Shown here piece after piece: positions 45,352 to 55,300 of a stretch of DNA of 64,000 nt. The first letter of the stretch is position 1, and the number at the start of each line of letters is the position of its first letter. The position numbers were made by a program, and so were the translations under genes. The stretch lies in assembly GCF_007741475.1 (NCBI RefSeq), contig NZ_CP036261.1:6325798-6389797 (forward strand). Reading direction: 5' to 3'. The DNA is from Rosistilla ulvae (GTDB lineage: Bacteria; Planctomycetota; Planctomycetia; Pirellulales; Pirellulaceae). A model generated the notes under the pieces. The model worked only from the letters and a program-made list of their open reading frames with translations. It did no database searches and had not been told where the DNA came from.

Positions 45352-47430
45352 TTACGTCCCCGCTTCGATCTCGTCGGCCAATTCCTCGACATTTTTTTCC
45401 GACAACTTTTTCCATTGGATCAATTTGGGGTCGGTGACGACGATCTGAACCAGCTCCATCCGCAGCCGGTCGACGCTGCTGATCAATTCGATCATCGCTT
45501 CGATCGCCAGGTCGTTCATCTCGCTGCGAGCTTCGCCTTCAAATGTTCTAGCGGCGTCAAATTTTGCGTTGATCGCATCCATCTCCCCGCGCAATTTGAT
45601 CGCCCGCTCGTCGATATCGCTCAACAAGACCTCGATCCCCCCTTCCAGTAGAGCCGACCGGATCAGCGATTCCACGTCCCGCTTGTACGATTCCATCCCC
45701 TGCACGTTGCGGATCGTCAGGATGTCCTCGACGATCATCCGCTTCCGCCCATGCCGCCCGACGCTGTTAACGGCCAGTCGCAAACCGCCCAACGCGATCC
45801 GTGGCGATACCTTAAATCCGGCCTCGCGTTCGTCGTTCAGGCTGGCGATCACATGCGCATAGATCCGCTGCAGCTTCCGTTTGTCGCTGCTTGCGTCGGG
45901 CTGCGATTTGGCGAACAGCGCTTCGTAGTCCGATTGCACGTACGTTGGCCAACGGACCTCCAGTTGCAAGGGGAATCGTTCGAGCAACGCTTTGATCGCG
46001 TCGCTGTCTTTGGCGAATTCGCGGGGATCCTTGTTGGTGCAGGCGATGATCACCTTGCTTTTCATCGGCACCGGGCGGCTGCCGTTCATGAATGTCCGCC
46101 GCGTCAGGACGTCTTTCAGCGGTAGCAGCGCCTGCGACGAAGCGTCGAGGATCTCCTCCAACACCACCATTTCATACGGCAGGAAAGATCGATCCGTATC
46201 GTATTCAAGGCACTCGTCCAGTTTGGAGATATCGGGGCCGCCCCACAGCCGATCCTCGCTCATCCCTTCGCCAAACGACTGCAGGAAGATCTCCTCTTCG
46301 CCATACCCCAGCTTCCGCAGCGCGGTCATCACCATGTCCGACTTGCCGTGCCCGCCGGGCCCCCACAACAAGACGTTGCACGGTTGGTAGAAGGCGTGGG
46401 TGAGGACTTGGATGATCTCGTCGCAGTGGATGTAACGCGACTTGAGACTTTTGGAGATCACGGTCGGGATCTCGGCCCGCGACGTCCGCAGCGGATCTTC
46501 GCTCGCGTCGCGGAGGTCGCTCGCTTCCAGCTTCAATTTGATCGCCCCGCTCGGCAACTGCTTCTCGATCTTGCGACTCAGGTCCGCCGTATACGACTGC
46601 ATCCCTTGGACAAAACGAATGCTCTGGAACGCGTCGGCGGTGATCAGATTGTCCCCTCGAATCCGCGCGCAATTGGCGACGACTTCCAGCGATTGCAGCG
46701 CCATCCGGGGCGACATCGTAAACGCCTCTTCGTTCAGCCCGGCGATCACGCAGCTGAGCAAACGCTGGAATTCATACCCGGCGGCCGATGCGTTTGGGTG
46801 GACCTTGGCGAACAGTTCGCGATAGTTCTTCTCTTCGTACTGCGGCCAGCGGACCTCCTTCTGTAACAAGAAGCGTTCCATCAAAGCTTGGACCGCGTCG
46901 TTTCCCTCGACAAAATCGCGGGGATCTTTGTTGGTGCAAGCGATCACGACTTTGGCGTGCATCGGGACACGATCGGGCCCATTCATAAAGACCCGCCGCG
47001 TGAGCACATCCTTCAGCGGCAGTAGCGCCTGCGCCGGGGCGTCGAACAATTCCTCGAAGATCACGACTTTGTATTGAGGTGCGAGGAACGATCGCGAGGT
47101 GTCGTACCGCACGCACGTGTCCAGCGACGCCATGTCGGGGCCGCCCCACAGCCGATCTTCGCTCATCCCTTCCCCGAACGATTGGATGAAGATCTCGTCG
47201 TCGGTCAGCCCGATCGCGCGAAGCGCGGCCAGGACCATGTCCGACTTGCCGTGCCCGCCGGGGCCCCACAGCAGCAGATTGCAAGGTTCGTAGAGTGCCG
47301 CCGAGAGGACGTCACCGATTTCGTCGCTGTAGATGAACCGCTGCTGCAGGCCTTCGAGCACCTTGGGCAGGATCTCCGCTCGCGAAATCGGTAACCATTT
47401 TGAATCGACAGCCACAGCACAGGCCAGCAA
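45352..47430 (-). CDS. Tandem AAA+ (MoxR/RavA-like) ATPase
   Basis: About 692 residues with two complete AAA+ modules. Module 1: Walker A GPGGHGKS at 56-63, Walker B VVIFEE at 122-127, sensor 1 Asn167 in ACTNKDP, arginine near 186. Module 2 repeats the order at 357-364, 421-426, 467 and about 485. Both share FGEGMSEDRLWGGPD and LLPLKDVLTRR. The C-terminal 90 residues are helical. No upstream ATG exists; the frame begins at TTG 47430 with GTG at 47415 as alternative, and no clear Shine-Dalgarno. MoxR-type ATPases act as chaperones or remodelers with VWA proteins; a VWA-like gene lies at 39859-42144. It overlaps the upstream non-coding part of the peptidase gene only. Confidence 0.88.
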   Translation of the reverse strand: MLACAVAVDSKWLPISRAEILPKVLEGLQQRFIYSDEIGDVLSAALYEPCNLLLWGPGGHGKSDMVLAALRAIGLTDDEIFIQSFGEGMSEDRLWGGPDMASLDTCVRYDTSRSFLAPQYKVVIFEELFDAPAQALLPLKDVLTRRVFMNGPDRVPMHAKVVIACTNKDPRDFVEGNDAVQALMERFLLQKEVRWPQYEEKNYRELFAKVHPNASAAGYEFQRLLSCVIAGLNEEAFTMSPRMALQSLEVVANCARIRGDNLITADAFQSIRFVQGMQSYTADLSRKIEKQLPSGAIKLKLEASDLRDASEDPLRTSRAEIPTVISKSLKSRYIHCDEIIQVLTHAFYQPCNVLLWGPGGHGKSDMVMTALRKLGYGEEEIFLQSFGEGMSEDRLWGGPDISKLDECLEYDTDRSFLPYEMVVLEEILDASSQALLPLKDVLTRRTFMNGSRPVPMKSKVIIACTNKDPREFAKDSDAIKALLERFPLQLEVRWPTYVQSDYEALFAKSQPDASSDKRKLQRIYAHVIASLNDEREAGFKVSPRIALGGLRLAVNSVGRHGRKRMIVEDILTIRNVQGMESYKRDVESLIRSALLEGGIEVLLSDIDERAIKLRGEMDAINAKFDAARTFEGEARSEMNDLAIEAMIELISSVDRLRMELVQIVVTDPKLIQWKKLSEKNVEELADEIEAGT

Positions 47431-47657
47431 GGAGGATTGAGAAGAGTCTTTTATTCTTGGGACACGAGCGGACGTTTTATCAGCGTGGCACGTGTTGGCG
47501 CCCGGTCCAGCAAACGCTCGATCGCCCTCGGGCGGGGCGCTGCCGGATTGTATTCACAGCCGCACAGCGACCCGATAGAATGTCGCCCTGTCGATGCGAT
47601 TGTACCAATCTTCGTCGCCAGAAAAACAATTCCACCCGCGGATCATGGACGACTTCG

Positions 47658-49688
47658 ATGAACAAGGTTTCTCTAGTGCTCGCTTTCTTGTTATCCAGCA
47701 GCAGCTTTGCCGACGAAGGGATGTGGTTGTTCAACGACCTTCCCAATGAATACTTGCGAGATCGTTACAGCTTCAAAGCAGATGATGCCTGGGTGAAGCG
47801 ACTGATGCAGGCGTCGGTGCGATTGAACTCCGGCGGCTCGGGGTCGTTTGTGTCGAGCGATGGACTTGTGTTGACGAACCATCACGTCGCCTCGGACACG
47901 CTGCATAAACTGAGCACGGCCGATCGCAACCTGATCGAAGAGGGCTTTCTTGCGCGATCGCACGAGCAGGAACTGAAAGCTCCCGACCTCGAATTGAACC
48001 AGTTGGTCGAGATCGTCGATGTCAGCGAAAAGGTGGCCGCCGCGGTCACGCCGGCGATGTCTCCCGAACACGCCGTCACCGCGCGGCGAGCTGTGATCGC
48101 AGAGATCGAAAAGGAATCGCTCGACCGGACCGGGCTGCGGTCGGATGTCGTAACGCTCTTCGGCGGTGCGCAATACCATCTGTATCGATACAAAAAATAC
48201 ACCGACGTCCGCTTGGTTTGGGCTCCCGAGACCAAGATCGCCTTCTTCGGCGGCGACGCCGACAACTTCGAATACCCTCGCTACTGCATGGACGCCACGA
48301 TCCTGCGGGTTTACGAACAGGGGAAGCCGGCCAAGATCGAGAACTTCCTGCCGTGGAGCGATACGGAGATCGATGAGCACGAACTGGTCTTCGTCTCCGG
48401 ACATCCAGGGCGGACGCAGCGGATCTTTACTGTCGAGGCGCTGAAGTACCTGCGCGACCACCGGCTCCCGTATGTGCTTGATTACTTGCGGCGCAAAGAG
48501 GTGCTGATGCAGCAGTTTGGGCTGCGTGGCAAAGAGGAATCGCGCCGGGCTCAGGACGAACTGTTCGGCATCCAGAACTCGCGGAAAGCGTACGGTGGCA
48601 TGCTGGCGGGACTGCAAGATCCCAAGACGATGCAGGAGAAGGTCCGTCGTCAGCAGCGGGTGCTCGAAGCGGTCCGGTCCAAACAGCCCGAAGCGGCAGC
48701 GGCCTGGGAAACCATCGCTCGACTGCAACAACAACGTGTCGAAATCCTCGATCAGACCAGCGGCTTCCGGTCGCGGTTGTACGATCTGGCGGAGACGCTG
48801 GTCTTGATGGCTGCTGAAGATAAGAAGCCGAATTCCGAGCGATTGCCCGAGCTGCGCGTCTCCAATCGCGATTCGCTGCTGCAGGATCTACTGAGCACTG
48901 CGCCGATCTACAACGATCTGGAGCAAGTCAAATTGACCGATGAACTGATGCGTTTGGCGGAGCGTCGCGGTGGCGACGATCCGCTGGTCGTCGAGATTCT
49001 CGACGGTAAACGACCCGACGTCCGCGCGGCCGAACTCGTCTTCGGCACCAAGGTCGGCGACCTCGAGACGCGGAAGCAGTTCGTCGAAGTCGGCGCGCCG
49101 TTGATCGACAAATCGGAAGACCCGATGATCCTGCTGGCCCGAGCGATGCAGGGGGAATACCAACGATTGCGGAAGATCCGCGACGAACTGGACGAACAGG
49201 AGAAGCAGGCTTACACGCAGATCACCGAAGCTTCGCTCGCCGCCGGCAGCACGTCGAAGTATCCCGACGCAACCTTCACGCTGCGACTGGCGATCGGCAC
49301 GATCAAAGGATATTCGCAGAACGGGGTGGAGGTTCCGGCCTGGACGAAGATGGAAGGGATCTTCGACTACGCAGCGAAACATGCGGGGCAGGAAGACTAC
49401 GAACTCCCCGAAAGCTGGCAGCGTGCGGCCGCCGCGATCCCGCGGGGAACCCCGATGAATTTTGTTTGCACCGCGGACATCATCGGCGGCAACAGCGGCA
49501 GCCCGGTCGTGAATCGCGCCGGCGAACTGGTCGGGCTGATCTTCGACGGGAACATCCAAAGTTTGACGGCCGATTACATCTATACCTCCGATCAGGCACG
49601 AGCGGTTTCGGTTTCGGCAGCCGCAATTCGGGTAGCGTTGGAAAAAATTTATGGTGCGCCGTTTCTTGCTAACCAGCTGGGACGCTGA
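47658..49688 (+). CDS. S46-family dipeptidyl-peptidase, exported
   Basis: A 676-residue peptidase starting at ATG 47658; the open frame runs 86 codons further upstream without support. Signal peptide KVSLVLAFLLSSSSFA, then the S46 motifs EGMWLFNDLP and LTNHHVASD (His75/76), the GGDADNFEYPR segment (Asp200/202) and the nucleophile Ser613 in GGNSGSPVVN. The segment LIFDGNIQSL after it has Gly where DPP11 has Arg, which in the best-studied members goes with hydrophobic rather than acidic P1 preference (from memory). It removes dipeptides from peptide N-termini in the periplasm. It is divergent from the AAA+ gene. Confidence 0.93.
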   Translation: MNKVSLVLAFLLSSSSFADEGMWLFNDLPNEYLRDRYSFKADDAWVKRLMQASVRLNSGGSGSFVSSDGLVLTNHHVASDTLHKLSTADRNLIEEGFLARSHEQELKAPDLELNQLVEIVDVSEKVAAAVTPAMSPEHAVTARRAVIAEIEKESLDRTGLRSDVVTLFGGAQYHLYRYKKYTDVRLVWAPETKIAFFGGDADNFEYPRYCMDATILRVYEQGKPAKIENFLPWSDTEIDEHELVFVSGHPGRTQRIFTVEALKYLRDHRLPYVLDYLRRKEVLMQQFGLRGKEESRRAQDELFGIQNSRKAYGGMLAGLQDPKTMQEKVRRQQRVLEAVRSKQPEAAAAWETIARLQQQRVEILDQTSGFRSRLYDLAETLVLMAAEDKKPNSERLPELRVSNRDSLLQDLLSTAPIYNDLEQVKLTDELMRLAERRGGDDPLVVEILDGKRPDVRAAELVFGTKVGDLETRKQFVEVGAPLIDKSEDPMILLARAMQGEYQRLRKIRDELDEQEKQAYTQITEASLAAGSTSKYPDATFTLRLAIGTIKGYSQNGVEVPAWTKMEGIFDYAAKHAGQEDYELPESWQRAAAAIPRGTPMNFVCTADIIGGNSGSPVVNRAGELVGLIFDGNIQSLTADYIYTSDQARAVSVSAAAIRVALEKIYGAPFLANQLGR

Positions 49689-50079
49689 CCGTTTAGCGGG
49701 CAACAGCCTGCCGCTTGGGTGGTATTGTTGGCCGCTGAAGTCTCGCCAAGCCGCGTTAGCGTTAGCTGCACGGCAGCGAAGGGCAAAATATTGCGCAGAA
49801 GTACTTTCAGTCGAGTCGAAAAGATATTAAGGTGAATTGGTTCGACAGAGAAACGGTCTGGGTCTAGGCAACCCTTGGATTCGATATTGATCTGTAACAG
49901 CGCAAGGATGTGCGACTCTCAGCGGTTTGATAAGGCGGACGCGAGAACGAACAACGATGGGGAGGGGACTCCGCTAGCGGACAGCCGGCTCATCATTGGA
50001 AGTTTGTCATCGGTCGAATAGGTTCGATCGAATTGTTACACGATTCTTTTGTTTTAGGTTCCTTTGGGGGAAGCTCCGC
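49689..50079. other. Upstream region of glutamine synthetase
   Basis: About 390 bp with no recognisable gene. No sigma-54 -24/-12 (GG-N10-GC) with good match was seen, and no riboswitch-like fold. It should carry the glutamine synthetase promoter. Confidence 0.4.
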
Positions 50080-51105
50080 ATGACCAAGTGCAAACTCGAA
50101 TACATTTGGCTCGATGGTTATCAGCCAACACAATTGCTCCGCAGCAAGACCAAGATCGAAGATGATTTCAGCGGCAAAGTTGAAGACGCCAAGATGTGGT
50201 CATTTGACGGATCGTCTACCGAGCAAGCGACCGGCGGCAAGTCGGATCTGTTGCTCAAGCCCGTTAAAGTGATCCCCGATCCAGGCCGGATCGGAACTGG
50301 ATTCCTGGTTATGTGCGAAGTTCTCAACTCCGACGGCACGCCGCACAAGACCAATGGTCGCGCGACGATCGTCGACGACGATGGCGATTTCTGGTTCGGT
50401 TTCGAGCAGGAATACACACTGTGGGATTCGGAAACTCAAAAGCCCGTCGGCTTCCCTGAGCAAGGCTTTCCAGCACCTCAAGGTCCTTATTACTGCAGCG
50501 TTGGTGGCGGCCGAGCGGTTGGTCGCGACATCGTCGAAGAGCACCTGGAATTGTGCCTGCAAGCTGGTCTGAACGTCGAAGGCATCAACGCCGAAGTGAT
50601 GTTGGGACAGTGGGAATTCCAGATCTTTGCTAAGGGTGCCAAGGACGCAGGCGACCAAATTTGGTTGGCTCGTTATCTCTTGGACCGCACCGCTGAAAGC
50701 CATGGCGTTGAGATCAATTACCACTGCAAGCCAGTCAAGGGCGATTGGAACGGCAGCGGTATGCACGCCAACTTCAGTAACTCCTTGCTCCGTACCTGCG
50801 GCAGCCAAGAAGTTTACGAAGCGGTTTGCCAAGCGTTCGAACCACGCATCAAAGAACACATCGATGTCTACGGTGCTGACAACGATCAACGCTTGACCGG
50901 TCTGCACGAAACGCAGTCGATCGACAAGTTCAGCTACGGCGTTTCGGACCGTGGTGCTTCGATCCGAATTCCGATCTTCACCGTCGAGCACGGCTGGAAG
51001 GGTTGGTTGGAAGATCGTCGCCCAGCGTCGAACGCGGATCCTTACATGGTTGCCAGTGCGATTATCGCAACCGTTAAGAGCGCAAACCTGCCTGTCAACG
51101 CATAA
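50080..51105 (+). CDS. Glutamine synthetase type II (GSII)
   Basis: A 341-residue enzyme that makes glutamine from glutamate, ammonia and ATP. The ATG at 50080 gives MTKCKLEYIWLDGYQP; the longer frame adds 28 implausible codons. Length and motifs are those of the eukaryote-type GSII/GSIII-small branch: KMWSFDGSSTEQATGGKSDLLLKPV, FGFEQEYTLWD, PQGPYYCSVGGGRAVGRDIVEEHLELCLQAGLNVEGINAEVMLGQWEFQI, GDWNGSGMHANFS and VSDRGASIRIP. Bacterial GSI is about 470 residues and carries the adenylylation Tyr, absent here, so the enzyme should not be controlled by GlnE. A strong terminator follows. Confidence 0.96.
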   Translation: MTKCKLEYIWLDGYQPTQLLRSKTKIEDDFSGKVEDAKMWSFDGSSTEQATGGKSDLLLKPVKVIPDPGRIGTGFLVMCEVLNSDGTPHKTNGRATIVDDDGDFWFGFEQEYTLWDSETQKPVGFPEQGFPAPQGPYYCSVGGGRAVGRDIVEEHLELCLQAGLNVEGINAEVMLGQWEFQIFAKGAKDAGDQIWLARYLLDRTAESHGVEINYHCKPVKGDWNGSGMHANFSNSLLRTCGSQEVYEAVCQAFEPRIKEHIDVYGADNDQRLTGLHETQSIDKFSYGVSDRGASIRIPIFTVEHGWKGWLEDRRPASNADPYMVASAIIATVKSANLPVNA

Positions 51106-51133
51106 CGCGGCCGGCAAAACTCGTTAAAATTGA

Positions 51134-51168
51134 ACCGATCGCCCAAGTGTGGGCGGTCGGTTTTTTTT
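51134..51168 (+). terminator. Intrinsic terminator after glutamine synthetase
   Basis: An 11-bp stem (51134-51144 with 51151-51161, one G-T pair) and a 6-nt loop, followed by eight T (51161-51168). It separates the glutamine synthetase gene from the kinase gene. Confidence 0.93.
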
Positions 51169-51193
51169 GTTCTTGGGCGAAACGGAATTTCAG

Positions 51194-52180
51194 ATGGCTG
51201 ATCATACCTCGACCGGTATCGTGCTCTCGGCTACCGATCATCGGCTTCCCGATCCGATGCCTGTTGGATTGGCGAAATACACGAACTTCAAAGATATGGC
51301 TGAAGGAGGCAGCGGTAAGCTGCGCTCCTGTTGGGACACCGTCGTCAACCGATTGGTCGTGATGAAAACCTTGCAGCCGAAGTTCATTCACGATCCCAAG
51401 GAAAACCGCCGGTTCCTCCGCGAAGCGCGGATCACCGCGATGCTGCAGCATCCCAATACCGTGCCGGTCTACGAGATCGGGCACGATCCAGAGGTTGGGA
51501 TCTATTTCACGATGAAGCGGATCTCGGGGGAAAACTTCTTCCAGGCGCTCAAGCGGATCGCGATGGGGGACGAAGCGACAACGGAAGCTTATTCGCTGCA
51601 GCGACGTATCGAGATCGCGATCTCTGCGGCGCAAGCGCTCGCCTACGCGCACGTCCGTGGTGTGATCCATCGCGATGTGAAGCCCGAAAATATCTGGATC
51701 GGTAACTTCGGCGAGGTGATCCTGTTGGACTGGGGCGTCGCAAAAGTCTGGGGACACTCCGACGAATCGGAATCGTTTTTGTTCCGCCGCGAAGACGTGG
51801 AAGACGAGGAGATGCAGCTGCGCACCCTTACGGGCGGGGGACAGCGTCCGGGGACTCCCTTATATATGTCTCCCGAGCAGGTCCGCGGCTACAAATATCT
51901 CGACGAGCGGAGCGACATCTTCAGCATGGGGATCGTGCTTTACGAAATGCTGGCAATTCGCGAACCGTTCCGCGGCCGCAACATCAACGAGACGTTTAAC
52001 AACATCCAGAACGTCGATCCTCCCAAGCCGAGCGAGCGCTCTCCGGATCGAGAGATCCCACCGGCGGCGGATGAAATCGTGATGAAAGCGATTCAGAAGA
52101 AGCCGTCAGCACGCTATCAATCGATGCGGGCGATGATCGACGACATGCACGAACTGCTGGAGAATCGTAAGTTCGACTGA
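51194..52180 (+). CDS. Hanks-type Ser/Thr protein kinase, soluble
   Basis: A 328-residue kinase. The ATG at 51194 avoids the terminator that lies under the earlier GTG at 51149. Gly-rich loop region EGGSGKLRSCWD, catalytic Lys58 (VVMKTL), HRDVKPEN with Asp161 and DWG (residues 179-181) in place of DFG, then GTPLYMSPEQVRG and FSMGIVLYEMLA. Residues 55-65 suit a PknB/planctomycete-type kinase. No transmembrane helix or extracellular sensor is present, unlike the common PASTA or repeat-bearing kinases. Target unknown; it may be transcribed from its own promoter because of the terminator upstream. Confidence 0.93.
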   Translation: MADHTSTGIVLSATDHRLPDPMPVGLAKYTNFKDMAEGGSGKLRSCWDTVVNRLVVMKTLQPKFIHDPKENRRFLREARITAMLQHPNTVPVYEIGHDPEVGIYFTMKRISGENFFQALKRIAMGDEATTEAYSLQRRIEIAISAAQALAYAHVRGVIHRDVKPENIWIGNFGEVILLDWGVAKVWGHSDESESFLFRREDVEDEEMQLRTLTGGGQRPGTPLYMSPEQVRGYKYLDERSDIFSMGIVLYEMLAIREPFRGRNINETFNNIQNVDPPKPSERSPDREIPPAADEIVMKAIQKKPSARYQSMRAMIDDMHELLENRKFD

Positions 52181-52357
52181 TTGCTGGCGGGGCGTACAGG
52201 ATGGCGGGGCATGCCGGTTCGGTGCTCGACCGGTTTTCGCTAGCGGCGACTGGTATTTACCTCGCCGCGATCGCATGCGTACTATCCACGGCAGCAAATC
52301 AACCGCCCGGAGATTGATTTGGTCGTACTAATTCATTCCTCCTCGTAGACGCCCACG

Positions 52358-55300
52358 ATGCACGGACAAGGACGTCCGCTTCGATTCGCTTGGATAATTC
52401 GCTCGCTCGCATTTTGCGGAGTGATCGCCCTGCTGCTCGATGCGCTGCCAGCTACGCTCTACTCGCAAGAGATCGAACTGCGATTGCGTGCGCATTGGCA
52501 AACCGCAATGCCTGAGCAAGCCCGTTTTACGATCCAGATCGACAACGGCCACCTTGATCGTCTGCGAAACCTCTCGTTAGACGCCGGTTCGACCGGCGCG
52601 CTGCACCTGGCCACCGATCGCAAGCAGATCTCGGTCGTTTCGCGGATGCCATCGTTGCGTGGTGGGCTCGAATTTGTCGCCCGCGGTCCAGCCGAAGCGA
52701 TCCTATCATGGAGCGAGCTGGGAGCCGATGAAAAGAGAACAGCCCCCGCTGCGTCCCAAGTTGCGTTGGCCGACCTGATCGACCAACCTCGATCGATCGA
52801 GCTGCCCGGTGGCCGAATCCAGTTGGTGGTCGACCGTGCGCCGGGAGACCGTCTGCGCGTTGAATTCGATCGCGAAAGTCTGATCTTTGCACCTGGCGAA
52901 AGCGTGCCGCTGACGATCGTTCCCGAAGCGACGGGGTTGGCCCCGAATCAAAAGCTGCGGCTGATGATGACACTCAGTCGAGCGCGGTCGGACAAGCCGA
53001 TCCTGCAGCGCGAGTTCCAGGTCGCCACGGACGCCGATGGTCGCGTCGCGCCGATCGATGCCGGGCCTCTGACGATTCCCGACGCCGAAGCGGCCTATGA
53101 CATAACGGTCCGACTGACTTCCGAGCGAAGCTATCTGTCGCTGGAAGTTCCCTGGGCTCAAGGATCCGGTAGCATTGAACGGAGCGTGCAGTTTGTCGTT
53201 ATCAGCGACGCCCCGCCGGCGGAAGACCTCCGTCCCTTCATCGAGCTTGCGCGGATCGAGCCGACCAAACGCCAGTGGTGGAATCCGGTCTGGATGCCTG
53301 AACGGCTGCTGCCTGGGAAATTGGTCCCCGATGCGATGCCGTCGATCGTGCCGGTTCGCCATCAGCCGTTGAGCAGCGAACCGCTGACTCACATCGCCTG
53401 GCAGGATAGCCTGGTTTCGGAACTGCAGCCCGGCGGTTGGCAATCGTATCCATTGCAGATCAAGGATCCCGGAAAGCCGCATGTGTTGGTTGTACGATAT
53501 CCCAACGATCGCCCGATGCGATTGGGTGTCAGCGTGCTGGAACCCAATGCCAGTGGCAAAGTAATGCCGTTGGGCGTCGATACCGGGGTGGCGGTGCTGC
53601 CGCAAGCGATTGCCGCGCCAGTAGAACTGAACGAACATCGGATCGTCTTCTGGCCCAAGACCCGCCAGCCGATGGTCTTGCTGACGAATTTTGATTCCTC
53701 CAAGCCTGCCTGGTTTGCCAGCTTGAGTCTCGAGGCGGGGCCCGACACGCTCGCCGCGGAAATCGATCCGGCGGAAAGCAACGGGGCTGGCGAGGATCCG
53801 CACCGTTTGGCGGCGCTCTATTTGGATAAGCCATTGTTGGCCGATACGTTTGGCTGTTCGAGATCGCTCGATCCCGATGGCGTCTCGTTGATCGATGACT
53901 GGCAAACCTTTTTGGAGGCGGGCCAGCGGTTGGTCCAATATGTGAAGTGGGCGGGATATAATGGCGCGATCGTCACGGTCAACAGCGAAGGGGCGGCCCT
54001 TTATCCGACCGAAACGATGAACGCCACGGCGCGCTATGACATGGGCCTCTTCTCGTCGCGAGGAATCGACCCGCGCAAGAAGGATGTCTTGGAATTGCTG
54101 CTGCGAATGTTCGACCGCGCCGGCCTGAAACTTGTTCCTGCCGTGGAGTTGTCGACACCGCTGACCGCGTTGGAAAGTTCGCTCCGCGATCCCAATACGT
54201 CGTTGGGGGTTGAACCGATCAATTCCGCCGGTCATCGCCACGTCGACATCTCTCCGTCGGAGCACGGGATGGCCCCGTATTACAATCCGTTGGATCAACG
54301 CGTCCAGAAAGCGATTACGGACGTGATCGCCGAACTGGGGACGCGGTACGGCAAGCACCCGTCGCTGCACGGCGTGGGAGTGCACCTGGGGGGCAAGACA
54401 TTCATGCAATTGCCCGGCATCGACTGGGGCGTCGACCAGCATACGCTCGACGCGTTCCGCGTGACGCTATCGAACGCGCCGCAGGCCAATAATCAAATGA
54501 TCCGCTGGATCGAAGGCGAAGGGCACAGTGCGTTTCAAGATTGGCGCGGCCGCCGGTTGGCGGGCTTGTTTGGCGGGCTTTCCAAGGCAGCCGGTGATCG
54601 CCCCGTTCTGTTGTTGACCGCGGATTGGTTGTCCGATGGGACGCAAGGGGCCCACGATCCGCAGCGACGCGCATTGGATGCCGGGATCGATTGGGAATCG
54701 ATTGGAGGTGCCAGTGGAGTGATCCCGATGCGGTTGTATCGCTCGCAACCACTAGCCGACCATGCGCGACAAAGCGTCGACGCAGTGCTTGCTCAAGACA
54801 CGTTGTGGGACAATCACTTGTCTGCGCTCCCCGCTTCGGGAGCGATGTTGATGCGACCGCCGACCGATGTTCGGCTGGGCGCGTTCGAAACGCAAAGCCC
54901 TTGGGGAACCGAGAACACGCAAGCCTGGCTGTTTGCCCACGGCGTCCCATCGGACGACGATGGTAGCCGCGCGATTGCGAAGATTCTGATGCCGGCGGAT
55001 GCCAATGTCCTGGCGGTTGGCGGTTGGACAACGCCGCGAGGCAGCGAGGCGGCGTCGCGCGAGTTCTTGCAATGTTATCGAGCTTTGCCACCCGGCCGAT
55101 TTGAATCGGTGCCAGCCGAAAATCCTGAAGCAGCTCAGTTGGCGATCGTCCGACGTTTGCGAACCCCAACGGGCTTCTATCTGTACGCTTTGAATCCCGC
55201 CCCTTGGATGGTTCAAGTGAAGATCGAATTGAACAATTCCGAAACCGTGCACGCAATCGGTCGCGTCTCGAGCGCGCCGCAGACGACGCGGACATTGATC

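Noticed and set aside
51149-51193. GTG start of the kinase
   Set aside because: It lies within the terminator of the glutamine synthetase gene; the ATG at 51194 fits the kinase better.
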